NCBI GenBank assembly: GCA_030704615.1 | Contig: CM060732.1 | Span: forward strand, 62,043,053 to 62,107,052 | DNA length: 64,000 nt | Origin: Takakia lepidozioides | Taxonomy: Eukaryota; Streptophyta; Takakiopsida; Takakiales; Takakiaceae | Direction: 5' to 3' | Shown: piece after piece, positions 17,749 to 29,729 of the stretch | Position numbering within the stretch: the first letter of the stretch is position 1 | How the letters are laid out: the number at the start of each line of letters is the position of its first letter | Made by a program: the position numbers and the translations under genes | The notes under the pieces: generated by a model | What the model was told of the DNA's origin: nothing | Database searches by the model: none | The model's input: only the letters and a program-made list of their open reading frames with translations

Positions 17749-20663
17749 TAGCATAGATCAGGATTAGATCTTGCTTGGGCGGGCTTCTATTCTTCCCCTC
17801 CATCTCTGTACTATTTTCATTACCTTGTACTTGTAGTTGCCAAAGCCTCTCTTGGTGGAGGCCAGTCAGTCCGGGGTTTTGGGCTGGGATATTCTGCAGG
17901 ATCAGCATTGCAGCTGGATTTTGGTGTGGGGGTGTTGATGTTTTGATTTCTTGTGTTTGGATCCCCCCCCCCCCAACACCTGCATGCTTGACTGTGCGCC
18001 ATGTTGGTTTTGTGTGGGCGCTTGCTTTCATAGGGATTAGACCGGATTTGATCACCGGTCAATCCTAGAGTATGCTATCGGTGGTGAGGCTGGAGTGATG
18101 ACCAGCAAGACCACCAGTGTTTCTTCTATGGTGAGGCTGGGTTGATGACCAGCCAACCATAGGAGTTCTTGCGGTGGATGCAGGTGCAGGTGCCCTGAGC
18201 CATTGGGATATGACCCTTAAACTGCAACAGGTGCCCACCCGTGTCACTATTAGAATTAGTACTAGAGCCCTCTAGTGTCACGTGGGGGAGGTGCACATTG
18301 TGAGTGTCATCACGGAGTTACCCAAGGGTTTTGAGGGGAGTACGGCTACAGGCAGTAACAGTGAGAGTGGGTTCACAAGACGAGGTATTCGGTTCAGACC
18401 ACCTTCACCGCCACCCTCAACTAGTGCAGAGTCAGACACAGACTCGGAGGCTTTATCAACAGGTGTGCAATTTCATTCGCCATTGTTGTGGGACGACATG
18501 GAGGAGATGTATGGAGCTACCAAGGGGCCTCGTAGGTACTCTGGAGCTGTGGACACAATCGAGTTGGATGACTTTATCCAGGAGTTCGACAGCTGGTGTG
18601 ATTTGCAGCAGATGCGCAATCCACAGCTATTCACCCCATTCATGGCGTGGAAGGGACTGTTCCAGCATTTGGAAGGCCCGCCTATGGACGATTACCACGA
18701 GTTCAGGCGAGGACATGAAGCAGAGATTGAGGAGTGGAGGATGTATTGGTCACCTGACTACGTCTCCATTACTCGAGGCATGACGCGACCAGTAGCTGCA
18801 TCAGTACCGATATCTCCCACTACCAGCACTAGTAGTGGAACAAGTAGTGCCAGTACTTCTGCAGGTGGTACCAGTTCAAAAGGTGCTACTACTCCTCCTG
18901 CCACGACTACAACACATGTGCCTAGATTCAACCCGGTGGTGGAGTTCTTCCAGGAGTTGCGGAGGAACTACCAAGGTGTACGGACAGAGAAGCTGCGAAG
19001 TTTGTAAGACTTCCAGCGCAAAACCCAGTGAGAGCTTGCGAGAGGCCTACACTCATATGAGGCGCTTGATAAGTGTGACCCAGGGGTTACTGAAGCTCAG
19101 GCAATCCAGTTCTGGTATGGAATTTTGGACAAGGAGCTCAGGAGAAGGGTGCGGGATGCAACCTGTTACAAGCAGCCCAACCCACATTAGCAGATGTGTT
19201 TCTGCTGGCTGAGCGGATTGAGCTCAACATGGTGGAGGAGCGAGTTGTTACCATTGGGTTTGGCAAGACATGCCTGCACGAGGCGCAGCTGCCAGCCCAC
19301 AGGCACAAGGGACTGCCCAACAGCGTGGTCAGGGGGGCCAGGTTTCCCAACCCAAGTTCCATGGAGCTTACAGGGGACCTCAGGTGCAGAGGCCCGTGGC
19401 ATCTTTTGCAGGCCAACAGCAACCAGGGGTGATATGTTGGACATGTGGAGGACCCCATGTCAAGAGAGATTGCCCAGAGAGTGGCAAAAGGCCGGCACAA
19501 ACACAGCCTGCACAGTTGCAGTGTGGGCATTGTGGCAAGTATGGGCATGGAGCTGCCCAGTGTTATGACTTGCATCCTGAGTTGCGCCCATGCCAGTTCC
19601 AAGGGAACAATGGTGGACGGGGGCGAGGTGGACCAGCCCAGAGAGGCGCCAGATTTGGAGTAGGTTGGCTCCATTGATCTGGTAGTGGCAGGTTGGCCTT
19701 GCCAAGGGCATTCATCAGCCGGGCATGGCAATGGATTGCGAGACTCGAAGACAAGTCTGTTTTGGGAGATGGTGCGGATTTTGCGCCACTTGCAGCTTCA
19801 TCAAGCTGTATCACCAGCATACATCTTGGAGAATGTGCCACTGATGGGCGATTCGTCGCCAGGGTGATGGCCAGTGTGCATCAAGTCCGGTCGTGGCTTG
19901 GGTCAGCAGTGCTGCTAGATGCAGCTGCAGTGGGATCACGGGCTCATCGTCCACGGCTATGGTGGATTAATTTGATGCCACCCGCACTGCTCAAGCGTGC
20001 ATTTGATGGGGTGCAGCGGCCAATACACCTCATAGTGGACAGCATTTTGGACACAGGGAGGCAGTCTCAACGTGTGAGACACGATGACCGTTCGCCTTTG
20101 GCAGTGGTCAACAGGGTGGGTCAACCACGAGCAGCATTACCTACACTGCTCAGCTTCCCAGGATCCCATGCTTTCGGGATGGTGGACCTGGCCTTTTGTG
20201 GGATGCTCAGATGCAACAGTTAGTGGAGCCTAATGCCGACGAGCGAGAGCGGGCTATGGGGTTTTCCACTGGGACCGCGGCGGTGCCTTCTTTTTCTGAG
20301 GCATCACGTCGTCAGGTGTTGGGGCAAGCAATGGATCTCAATTGCTTGACCTGGATTATCAGCTTGGCTATGGCTGAGCAACGTAGAGTGCGGAGTGCAT
20401 TTCCCTTGACGGTCTCTCTGCCTACCGAGACGGTACAGGCAGCGAGTGTGGGCGAGCATATGAGGACCACGGGGTGTAGACATCCATGGCACACGTGGGA
20501 GGTACTCGAGGTTCAGAGGGAGTTGGCAGCCAAGGCAGCTGTGATGGATGAGGTTGGGGATTCTTCTCGGGATGAGGAGGTTCTCAATGATGAGATGATG
20601 GGGTTAGGATGAGGCCTTGTCATTGACTGAGCAGGAAGGAGTACTGCTCAAGAGGTTGCAGCA

Positions 20664-20672
20664 TAGCAACCA
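20664..20672 (+). promoter_or_regulatory. conserved UAG-CAA-CCA readthrough context in copy 3
   Basis: The nine bases TAGCAACCA match copy 2 exactly at the homologous position, within a block of high identity (about 20640-20760). Its persistence in a decayed copy shows that the in-frame stop is ancestral to the family rather than a chance mutation in copy 2. Confidence 0.65.
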
Positions 20673-23600
20673 CGAGACGCGTCCTCTACCTCTAAGCCCA
20701 CTGGACTTAAGGTTGCAGTTACGGAGGACAATTGGGAGCCTGACATTGGACCCATTGTCACCGGAGGAGAGAGACAACGTATATGGCGGTTCCTGAGGGC
20801 TTATAGGAATTGCTTTGCCTTCAGTTTGAAAGACTTGGGAGCACTAAAGGGTCAAGAGATTCGCATTGAATTGGCCACTGACACGCCAATCTTTCGGAGA
20901 CCCTATAGATATAGTGACATGGAGAGGTCCTTGATTCAGATGAGAACTCAAGATTTTTGGGAGGCAGGTTTGGTGGAGCTCTCTGGTGGAGAGTATGCTT
21001 CAGCCACAGTGATGCCAGCCAAGAAGGATGTCTATGGCAATTGGACGGAGAGACGTATGTGCGGTGATTACCGGCCTGTAAATCGTCAGACCAAGTCCGA
21101 TAGGTATGCCGACACCAGAGGAGATCTTTGATGCCATTGGGCATTCCAAGGTTTTAGCACGTTGGATTTACGATCCGGATATCACCAGTTGCCGATCAAG
21201 GAGGCGGATAAGCAAAAGACGGCATTCTGGGGGATCAATGAGCACGGGAAGGATTGCCTATACCAGTGGCGGTTCTTACCATTTGGGCTTAAAACGCTCC
21301 CGCTGAGTTTCAAAGAGTCATGGACAGGATTCTAGCAGGGGTGGAGTTGCTCGGTGCTACATAGATGACATCATCATCTTTAGTGCTACGGTGGAGGAGC
21401 ATGAGAGACACCTTCAGGGGGTATTTGAGCGCTTGAGGACGCACGGATTGAAGTTACATCTGGGCAAGTGCAAGTTTTTCCACAACTAGATTGAGTATCT
21501 GGGTCACATGATATATCCTGGAGGATTGGGGGTACAACAGACTAAGGTAGAGTCCATTGCACAGGTTCCACGCCCCACGGATGTGAGCCGAGTTCGAGCT
21601 TTCATGGGGTTAGCAAACTATTACAGACGGTTTTGTTAAGGGATTTAGTGCCATTGCAAAGGCTCTAACCAAGCTGACCAAGGTGGACCAGGAATGGCAG
21701 TGGGAAGATGAGCAAGAACAAGCTTTTTCAAGAGCTCAAGGCGAGGTTGACCTCGGTGCCCATCTTGAGACGACCTATCAGGGGGCGTCCTTTTCAGCTG
21801 CATACAGATTGGAGCATGCTGGGGCTTGGAGCAGTGCTCACACAGGTGGATGATGAGGGAAGAGAGTTCGTAGTGGCTTATGCTAACCGCTCGAACAATG
21901 CTGCAGAGTCTAAGTATAGCTCATATGAGGGAGAATGCTTAGGTGAAGTGTGGGCCGTGGCACACTTCAGGTGCTATCTATACGGCAATCTCGTCACCCT
22001 TGTCACGGATCACCAACCACTGAAGTGGTTGATGGAGTCAGACAAGCTTACGGGGAAGCTTGCACGGTGGGCACTCATCCTTCAAGAGTATGACTTTCAG
22101 GTGGTGCATCGACCGGGTTTGGTCAATCGCAATGCAGATGGGTTGAGTCGCAATCCATGCACGAGCCAACAGGATGACACTGGAGCTCGGTGGCATGGTG
22201 AGACGGACGAGGAGATGGTGCCCGGATGGCATGCATCTGCATTTCTGTGTATCTTGGCAGCGGAAGGCCAGGTTGGACCTGCAACAGGGATGACTGTAGA
22301 TCAAGTGTCTGAGGACCCTGAGGCCAGCAATGAGCAAGGTGGCGCCAAAGATATACATGAGGATTCAGTTGTGTTGGACTACCTCCGCACTGGAGACACT
22401 GCGGCCACTGTGACTGCCAAGGAGAGGGATCGGATCCTACAACGAGCCAAGAGGTTCAAGTGGGAGGGGACACACCTGCTCCGAGTGTGGGAGGATGGTT
22501 GAGTGAGGATTGTGCCTCACCCAACTCAGCGGGCACGGTTAGTGCGGCATGCCCATGAGGAGTTGGGTCATTTTGGGGTGCGACGCACTCATAGTCTATT
22601 GCAGGGCAGTATTGGTGGCGTGGTATGCACACAGAGGTGCAACAATTTGTGGCTAGGTGCATGATGTGTGACAGGGTGCGTGCTTCATTCAACGCCCTAC
22701 TCCACAATTGCACCCTCTTCTGATCATGGGATTGGGCTACAGGTGGAGTCTTGACTTCGCAGGGCTTGCCACTGACCATGCGCCACAACAAGTACGTGTT
22801 GGTGATGGTGGAGCACTTCTCCAAGTGGATTGAATTGGTTCCATTGCCTGATAAGGCTAGTGAGGGAGCTGCGTATGCATTCTTGGATTGTGTGCTTAGC
22901 CGATTCGGTGCTCACGGACCAAGGGAGAGAGTTCTTGGGGGAGTTTCAGGCTTTGTGTGACAAGGCCTTGATAGACCACCGCACCACTTCTCGGGATCAT
23001 CCTGAGGCCGATGGCTTGGCAGAGAGAGTTGTTCAGACAGTAATGAGGGGTTTGCGCAAGTATGGCTTGCAGAAGGGACACCTAGGAGATTGGGACCTTC
23101 AGTTACCCTAGTTAGTCATGGGCTACAGGTTCAGCAAGCAAGCATCACTTGCCTCCTTCTCACCATACTTTCTTCTCTTTGGCCGAGAGCCGGATTTGCC
23201 TACATCCATTCGCAGAGAAGCTGCTACAGTTCTTAACCTTGACGATCCGGACGTGTGGGCACGTGCATGTGAGCAGCGTGCAGAGTTGTTCAAGAGAGTC
23301 ATGCCCATGGCTTTCGAGAACCTTGCCATTGCACAACACCGTGATACGTTGAGGTATGCTACCATACATGGTGGGGGCTATCGTCCTGGGGTTCGGAGAT
23401 TCAACCCTGGTGACTATGTCTATTTGCAGCAGACTGCTCCTACGACCCTGGATGTGACTGCAGGACGTGTTATTTTGAGGGTTCGAGAGGTCTTGCCTTC
23501 AGGCGTCTTGGTCTTGGAGGGTCGGGATGGCATAACTTGGAAGGACCATGTGCGTAATTGTGCGCCATGTCACCTTCCGAATGTCGATGGCAGGATTGAC

Positions 23601-24037
23601 CCAAACCTGGCAGTGGTATCTGCAGGTTTGAGGTGCATGTTGTGTGGGTCTGCTAAAGGGGCAGCCACCATGTTGGTGTGTGATCGATGCTCTAGAGGTT
23701 GGCATATGGGATGCTTGACTCCACCTCTTGAGATGGTTCCGGATGGGGATTGGTTATGTCCACATTGCATTGGATAGTGGGAGTGGATACAACCATGGAA
23801 GGCTAACAAGAAACGCAAGGCCCAGCTACTAGGAGACCTTGAACACACGAGGTCCTGGCTCAAGTTCACAGATTGCAAGATGGCGACTAACGATGGGGCT
23901 ACTCTTGTACCCGGCCTCTTGGTCTATAGAGTTTGAGTGCAATAGGGGCAGTGATAGAGGACTTAGTACGGCTGTGGCTATTACATCTTGTAGCTATCTG
24001 GAGGTAGAGGGACCTACCCACCAGCTAGGGGGGCGAT

Positions 24038-24122
24038 TGTGGCAGACTACTTTATTGTGCATATATATGTGGTGTGGTTTGGACAGCGATGTAGTTGTGT
24101 AGCGATATGTATGCGCACGACA
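24038..24122 (+). repeat. short variant LTR of gypsy copy 3 (85 bp)
   Basis: Follows the polypurine tract and begins TGTGGCAGACTAC, then keeps the last 60 bp of the family LTR to GCGCACGACA. About 90 bp of the upstream LTR part is missing or replaced. It is either an LTR deletion or a distinct subfamily. Confidence 0.7.
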
Positions 24123-24317
24123 CTCTGCTTGCTCAGCTGCACCGTGGTGGTTAGTTGCACCATGGTGGTTCTCATGGACCAATGCGATGTTTTTTTCCCC
24201 CTCAAGCACTAAGCTCCACTAAGCCCTATCGCTGCTGCGCACTTAAGTCCTCGCTGATGTTTACAAGGTTCTTGGGAGAGTAAGCTTGGTCCAGGGTATG
24301 CATGGCAGGGATGTGGG

Positions 24318-25100
24318 ATGGAGGCTTTGGAGACCTATGAGCAAATGATGGGGGAAGCACATCGTGTTTGTGTGCATTTGCAATGCTTGTGGAAGCCTGG
24401 CAGCCCTGGAGAAGGGCAAGAGGTGCATGGGGATATCATCAAAGCTGGAATTGTGCCAAATGTCAATCTAAACACTGCCCTGGCAGCTTTAGAAAAAGGG
24501 AAAGAGGTCCATGGCATCATCTTCAAAGCTGGAATTGTATCAGATGTCATTCTGAACAATACCCTAGTGAACATGTTTGCAAAATGTGGGTGCATCTAGG
24601 TTGCAAAGGGAGTGTTTGACACTATGGCTGAACGAGATGTGGTGTCGTGGAGTGCGATGCTTGCAGGGTATGCATGGCAAGGACGTGGGATGGAGGCTTT
24701 GGAGAGCTATGAGTAGATGATGGGGGAAGCACATCATGTTTGTGTGCATTTGCAATGTGCGTGCAAGCCTGGCAGCCCTGAAGAAGGGCAAGAGGTGCAT
24801 AGGAATATCATCAAAGCTGGAATTGTGCCAAATGTCAATCTGAACACTGCCCTGGCAGCTTAGAGGAAAGAGGTCCATGGCGACATCTTCAGAGTTGGAA
24901 TTGTACCAGATGTCATTCTGAACAAAACCCTGGTGAACATGTTTGCAAAATGTGGGTGCATTTAGGATGCAAAGGGAGTGTTCGACACTATGGCTGAACG
25001 AGATGTGGTGTCGTGGAGTGCGATGCTTGTATGGTATGCACGGTAGGGACGTGGGATGGAGGCTTTGGAGAGCTATGAGCAAATGATGGGGGAAGGGGGG
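24318..25100 (+). pseudogene. PPR repeat remnant (PLS type)
   Basis: Broken PPR motifs repeat here: KEVHGIIFKAGIV, VILNNTLVNMFAKCG, MAERDVVSWSAMLAGYA and EALESYEQMMGE. The block is present at least twice (24318-24720 and 24690-25090) and interrupted by stops (24598, 24861, 24963). Family members bind organellar RNA. This stretch cannot encode a working protein and looks like tandem duplication followed by decay. Confidence 0.75.
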
Positions 25101-25157
25101 CACCTTCTTCAATAACACAACGGCTACGAGTGGGTAGATGGTCAACTAGAAATAGCA

Positions 25158-25391
25158 ATGGCAACAACGCAATTGATAGAACAAGGCCCACTGCTAATGA
25201 AGGTACCTTCTTCAACATATTTCACCCTGAATTCCCCTGCTATCAGAGTCGTCCCTAAGTATCCAAAAACAGGTAACAGATATGAGAAGAAACTGTGGGA
25301 TGAATACTGTTCTGACTCCAGTAACTGGTGGGACAACCGAGGCAAAAAGGTGAATGCCTGTCAGATTTCAGACTGTAGCAGATGTAATTGA
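25158..25391 (+). pseudogene. OSB-type PDF motif half, exon-like remnant
   Basis: The frame reads RYEKKLWDEYCSDSSNWWDNRGKK, matching the first half of the PDF motif of OSB organellar single-stranded DNA-binding proteins (LWxxFxxxPxxWWDNR). A donor-like GTGAAT follows. It lies between PPR remnants. Upstream sequence (25145-25250) is repeated at 26350-26460. Confidence 0.55.
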
Positions 25392-25705
25392 CCATAGGAA
25401 CTAGTGTGATAAGTTGAGTTGGGTGCAATTGCACTCTCCCTTTCCTCTCTGCTTCTGTTTGCTATTCAAAGGTAGGATTCCCTGCCCTTAGTTTAAATTT
25501 CAGTCTGGTGCCGAGAGTGGGTAGACCTTGAGGTCATCCATGATGTCCCCCCCCATGTCACAGACTGGAAAACAAGTCCAGGGAAGTTTTCTGCCTAACT
25601 TCTTTTTCATCAGACAATTTTCTGGAAACGGACATGGTTTTGGACACTACAGCCTCTCTAAGTCAGTAGGGTTGTGGCATTTGCTGGAACAATTCTAAAA
25701 GGAGA

Positions 25706-26330
25706 ATGTTTGTCAGATTACCAGATGTCATTCTGAACACTGTCCTTGCCCTAGTGGACATGTATGCCAAATGTGGGTGCATCGAGGATGCCAAGGGAGT
25801 GTTCAACACTATGGCTGAACGAGATGTGGTGTCGTGGAGTGCGATGCTTGCGGGGTATGCACAGCAGGGGTGCAGGATGGAGGCTCCAACCTATGAGCAA
25901 ATGATGGGGGAAGGGGTGAAGCCCGCTGACATAAGGTTTTGTGGTGTTTGCAGTGTGTCTGGCAGCCCTGGAAAAGGGCAAAGCGATCCCTGTTGACATG
26001 ATCAAATCTGCAATTGTTCCAGATGTTATCCTGAACACTACTCTGGTGGCCATGTATGCCAAATATGGTAGCATTGAGGATGCCAAGGGAGTGTTCAACA
26101 CTATGGCTGAATGAGATGTGGTGTTGTGGAATGTGATGCTTGCAGGGTGTGCAGAGCAGGGGCGCTGTATGGGGCTTTGGACCTGAAAGCAAATGATGGG
26201 GGAAGGGGTGAAGTTCGACCACATCATGTTTGTGTGCGTTTGCAGTGCGTGTGCAAGCCTGGCAGCCCTAGAAAAGGGCATCGGAGGTCCATGGTTGCAT
26301 CACCAAAGCTGGAAATGTACCAAATGGATC
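25706..26330 (+). pseudogene. PPR repeat remnant, second block
   Basis: Open from 25706 with ALVDMYAKCGCIEDAKGVFN and RDVVSWSAMLAGYAQQG, then frame changes near 25930 and a stop at 26112. A further motif continues to 26300. Same family as 24318-25100, not functional. Confidence 0.7.
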
Positions 26331-26594
26331 AATAGCTACAAGAAACCTGCATGGGTAGATGGTCAACTAGAAGCCGTAGCAGCAGCAGCACAATGATAAA
26401 CTCAGGCACTGGTAATGAAGGCACCTTCTTCAACACATTTCACCCTGTTTTTCCCTCTTGTCAGAATTGGCCCTAAATTTTCATGTTGAATTCTACAAGT
26501 TAGCTGGTTGAGTGAGCCTTTGATAGTTTGGAGCAACTTTGACATGGTACTCCTGCAATGTGACAACAGGGAAGTATCCAGAAACAGGTAACAG

Positions 26595-26680
26595 CTAAGA
26601 CGAGGAGAAGCTGTGGAATGAATACTTTTCTGACCCCAGTCAATGGTGGGATAGCCGAGGCAAAAACTTCATGAACTTAA
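26595..26680 (+). pseudogene. OSB-type PDF motif half, second remnant
   Basis: Reads DEEKLWNEYFSDPSQWWDSRGK, again the first half of an OSB PDF motif. Upstream, at 26470-26580, is a stretch absent from the copy at 25158, as if that copy had been spliced. Confidence 0.5.
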
Positions 26681-27530
26681 TGCATGAGTGGCTTGATTGT
26701 TTCATTTCAAACCTGATATGATTTGAGCCTGGTTCCGGAGATTTATCTCCAGACCTACAATCTGCTTTTGTGATGAGTTTACAATTTGCATATATGGTGG
26801 TAAATGTTATATATCAAACCAAGGTTCTTTCCTAAATGTGAATGACCTGGAAACCTTGTTAGAAAGATGAATGGCTTACGAATTGGACTATGTATGGCTT
26901 GACCCATGGATTAATTTCAAAGGGTTAGAACATGTGCTAGGGTTTTAATACTGAATGGATGTGGGACATTGCTAGGGCGCCAGAGCATGACATTCCATGC
27001 ATTCACGCCATTGGATGCCAAACTTTTTTTGGCACGTTGGACCAAGGTTTGTATGCGTTCTCGAACTGCTGACCTTGCTCGTTGCCCGGTTGACCTCATT
27101 TTCCATAATTGCATTGGACCAAGTTGCGTACTTTGTGGGGTGGAAGAGCTTGAGTTAGGCTGCAACTGGATGCATTGATGGCAATGATGTTGGGAATGTC
27201 AGCAACCGCCCCTCCAACTACTATCCCAATATGTACTTTTTATTGAACCTTGCGATTCCGACGTAGGCTTGGGAGGCAAGACTGCTACGAGAGGTGGTTT
27301 GTGCACGTTCACCCCAACTTATTTTTGTGGTTGTCATCCATTCAGTGTTAGTTGACTTTGAAGTTTACTGCTCTGGTATGTTTTCCTTGGGTGCAGGAAG
27401 AACCTCTTGAGGTTGGGGAAAGCCAAAGTCGTCTGCCATTGAGGACCTTGTGGTGACCCAAGTAAATTGGGGCGCAAGGGAATTCCTGATAAATACCACG
27501 TAAGAAGGGAGGTGGAGCTGGCGGGACAAC
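26681..27530. other. intergenic, no gene recognised
   Basis: No family recognised. Open stretches near 26917-27178 have no known motif. Confidence 0.35.
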
Positions 27531-27533
27531 AAT

Positions 27534-28676
27534 ATTGGCTGCTAGTGAGGACGTCTACTCCACCGAGAGTGCTGGTAAGGGTGACAGTAGGGGGTTGGCA
27601 GATCAGCATGTGAAGCCAACTTCCCCACAGAAAGAGGTACGCCCTCAAAGACTTTATCTTGGTTCCTGTCCTTGGGCTTTCTTTTTTTTACTCTGAAAAC
27701 ATTTCATGAATGATCTATTTATTTGGTGTGTGCCATGAATTCTATGCATCAGGTATGGTAAGACGTACTCATGTACTATACCTTGTTGTTTTGTTGCATG
27801 TAGAAGGGGACTAAAGCAGAGGACCCTGCCCCAGCCATCGTGAAGGGAGCTGAGAAGAAGTACATGCGAAAGGAGAGCGTGTAACCAGAGCCACTGCTGC
27901 CAAAGGCACAAAGTCCTTGACTGATGCAAATGGTGACATAAACCAAGTTCTAGCGGGAGTAAGAGTCAGGTGGGCCTTCAGGAGGCACCTCTCCATGCAG
28001 CAGTTTCCGTACTAGAGGTGAGCATGCATGCACCTGTTGGCTATCAGTTCTGTATAATGTGGCCATTTACATGTTGGGTACTTCAAACTATTAGTAGATG
28101 CATTGCTAAATGAAACTGCTAAGGGGTGTTGGGCGTGATGTTTGCAGGCTGAGAAAGCCGCTCTTGATACTGCCACCGACAGTGCACCAACTGCGGCGCC
28201 TTCAAAGGCAACCCCCAAATATCAACCCCCTGCCACAGTGGCAGATATTCTTATGCTACCAAAAGTACTCTACACTTTCAGTGATTGCTTATACTGGGCG
28301 GTCCTCATTATCTAGTTTTCAATGTACCTGTATGTCTTCATGGGTTGATTAATGTGGGTTTTATGGTGGGTGCTATGTGCAGTTTAAGTTGAAGGTCAAA
28401 ATCAGCCTGTATGATCCTCATTTACCACAACAGAGGGCTGCCAATGGAATTGTCACTGGTGTGCCTGACAAAGATACATATCACTGCCGTGTTTATACTG
28501 AGGGATTGTGGCGGGTTGAGGTGAATGATATCTATATTGCCATTGTGTCTTGCCTCACCCTAACGAGGAAGAGGTCCCACCGCAGACAATGTTGGAGGAT
28601 GTCGTTGGTCTGAATTGTCTTTGGCCAGAGAAGAACATAAAGAGGGCTTAGATTTCGTTCGCCCGGGCATAGACAT
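27534..28676 (+). pseudogene. En/Spm ORF1 (TNPA-like) remnant, C-terminal exons
   Basis: Exon-like open blocks bounded by plausible splice sites: 27534-27637 (Ser/Lys-rich linker, then GTACGC), 27804-27884, 28149-28264 (Ala/Pro/Thr-rich, then GTACTC) and 28381-28676. The last reads FKLKVKISLYDPHLPQQ, VEVNDIYIAIVS and then, one frame over, LPHPNEEEVPPQTMLEDVVGL and NCLWPEKNIKR-stop. This is the layout of the En/Spm Tnp1-like C-terminal domain (…V.V..V….LP.P…L.DA.G..V.WP). A single-base frameshift near 28555 breaks it. Compare exon 60877-61158 of the other gene. Confidence 0.5.
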
Positions 28677-28859
28677 TGCTGGCAGTGAGAAGAAGGCATG
28701 AAAGCAGTTCAGTGTTCCTAGTATGCACGCGGAGACGCCGTGTAGAAGTTAGGCTTAGTGCTTTTATCATGGCTGAATTTTGTTGACAGTGTTCCAGCAC
28801 TTAACTCTCTAGGATTCTATTCTATTTTGTGGAGCTTGAATCCCCAATGGTACTTCTTT

Positions 28860-29715
28860 AAACACTACACTAGTGGTATGTGTTCCTCTAGTCATGTTCA
28901 TAATCACTTGCACATCACTGTAATAGTGGTATAATCTAAAACTGTGGGAGTAGCCAAATGCACACAATTGCCTACATTGCCACTTGTATAGTGGTATAAG
29001 TAGTCACATATATATTACTGTACTAGTGGTATGAATTCCTCCAGTGGTATTCCTAATCACTTACACCCCACTGTGTTAGTAATGACTCCAATCCATAGTT
29101 CCCACTCAGAGAGACACCATGAATGACTCAAATAGCTTACACCACTCTGTGGGTAATCATTCCAATGACCTGCTGAGGGACGTCATCCACTCACATAACC
29201 ACTTTGTGAGTGATATTGTATATTATCAGTTTTCATAGAATGACTCTATGAGTCATTTTGTGGTCACTCAACAAGTGGTTTCGGAAGTCATTGAATTTTA
29301 CACTCCATCCATTTCGTAGCACTAACACATGACACGTGTCCATGTTGAGAGTGTCGCCACGTGTCGACATAATCTCCAATATCATCCACGGACCACCGGC
29401 TTACACGTCTCCACTACAAAACGGAAGTGGTTACTTTACCACTATGACATGTCAGTTTACCACTTTGACACGTCATAAGTGGTTGGTTTACCTCAGTGAC
29501 ACGTCATTGACATGTCATAGTGGTTAATTTACCACTGTGACACGTCAGCTAACAGGTGGACCTGGGACGTGAGTGGTTCGAACCACTGTCCTTAACCACC
29601 GGTGCCACGTAATGTCTTTTACCACTCACTTGTCTTAATGCACTGGTTCTTCATCACTCTGAGGCCAGAGTGGTTTAGTGTCTTTTACCACTCAAAATGA
29701 GTGGTTAACAGAGTG
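28860..29715. repeat. region dense in short AGTGGT/ACCACT and GACACGTCA motifs
   Basis: Short motifs recur on both strands every 20-50 bp: AGTGGTAT in the left half, and TTACCACT with GACACGTCA in the right half. Several form hairpins, for example ACCACTCAAAATGAGTGGT at 29688-29706. This resembles the subterminal repeats of CACTA or Mutator-type elements and adjoins the TNPA-like remnant. No clean terminal inverted repeat was found. Confidence 0.5.
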
Positions 29716-29729
29716 GTTATTCCGCGTTT

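Larger units (their letters stand above)
18282..24122 (+). mobile_element. Ty3/gypsy copy 3, internally deleted and decayed
   Basis: Collinear with copy 2 but about 1.8 kb shorter between Gag and the methyltransferase, where 19648 joins sequence matching 8955 to sequence matching about 10770. The deletion removes the RG-rich Gag tail, the protease and methyltransferase motif I, and keeps motifs IV, VI, VIII and X (19680-20370). Gag ends early at a CAA to TAA stop (19005-19007). Pol (20680-23777) has many single-base indels, for example near 21110, 21290, 21350, 21630, 21725 and 22605, and a premature TGA at 22500. The PHD finger is intact to the stop at 23775-23777. The first Gag codon in the open frame is GTG, as in copy 2 (TTG). 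Non-autonomous and not functional. Confidence 0.9.
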
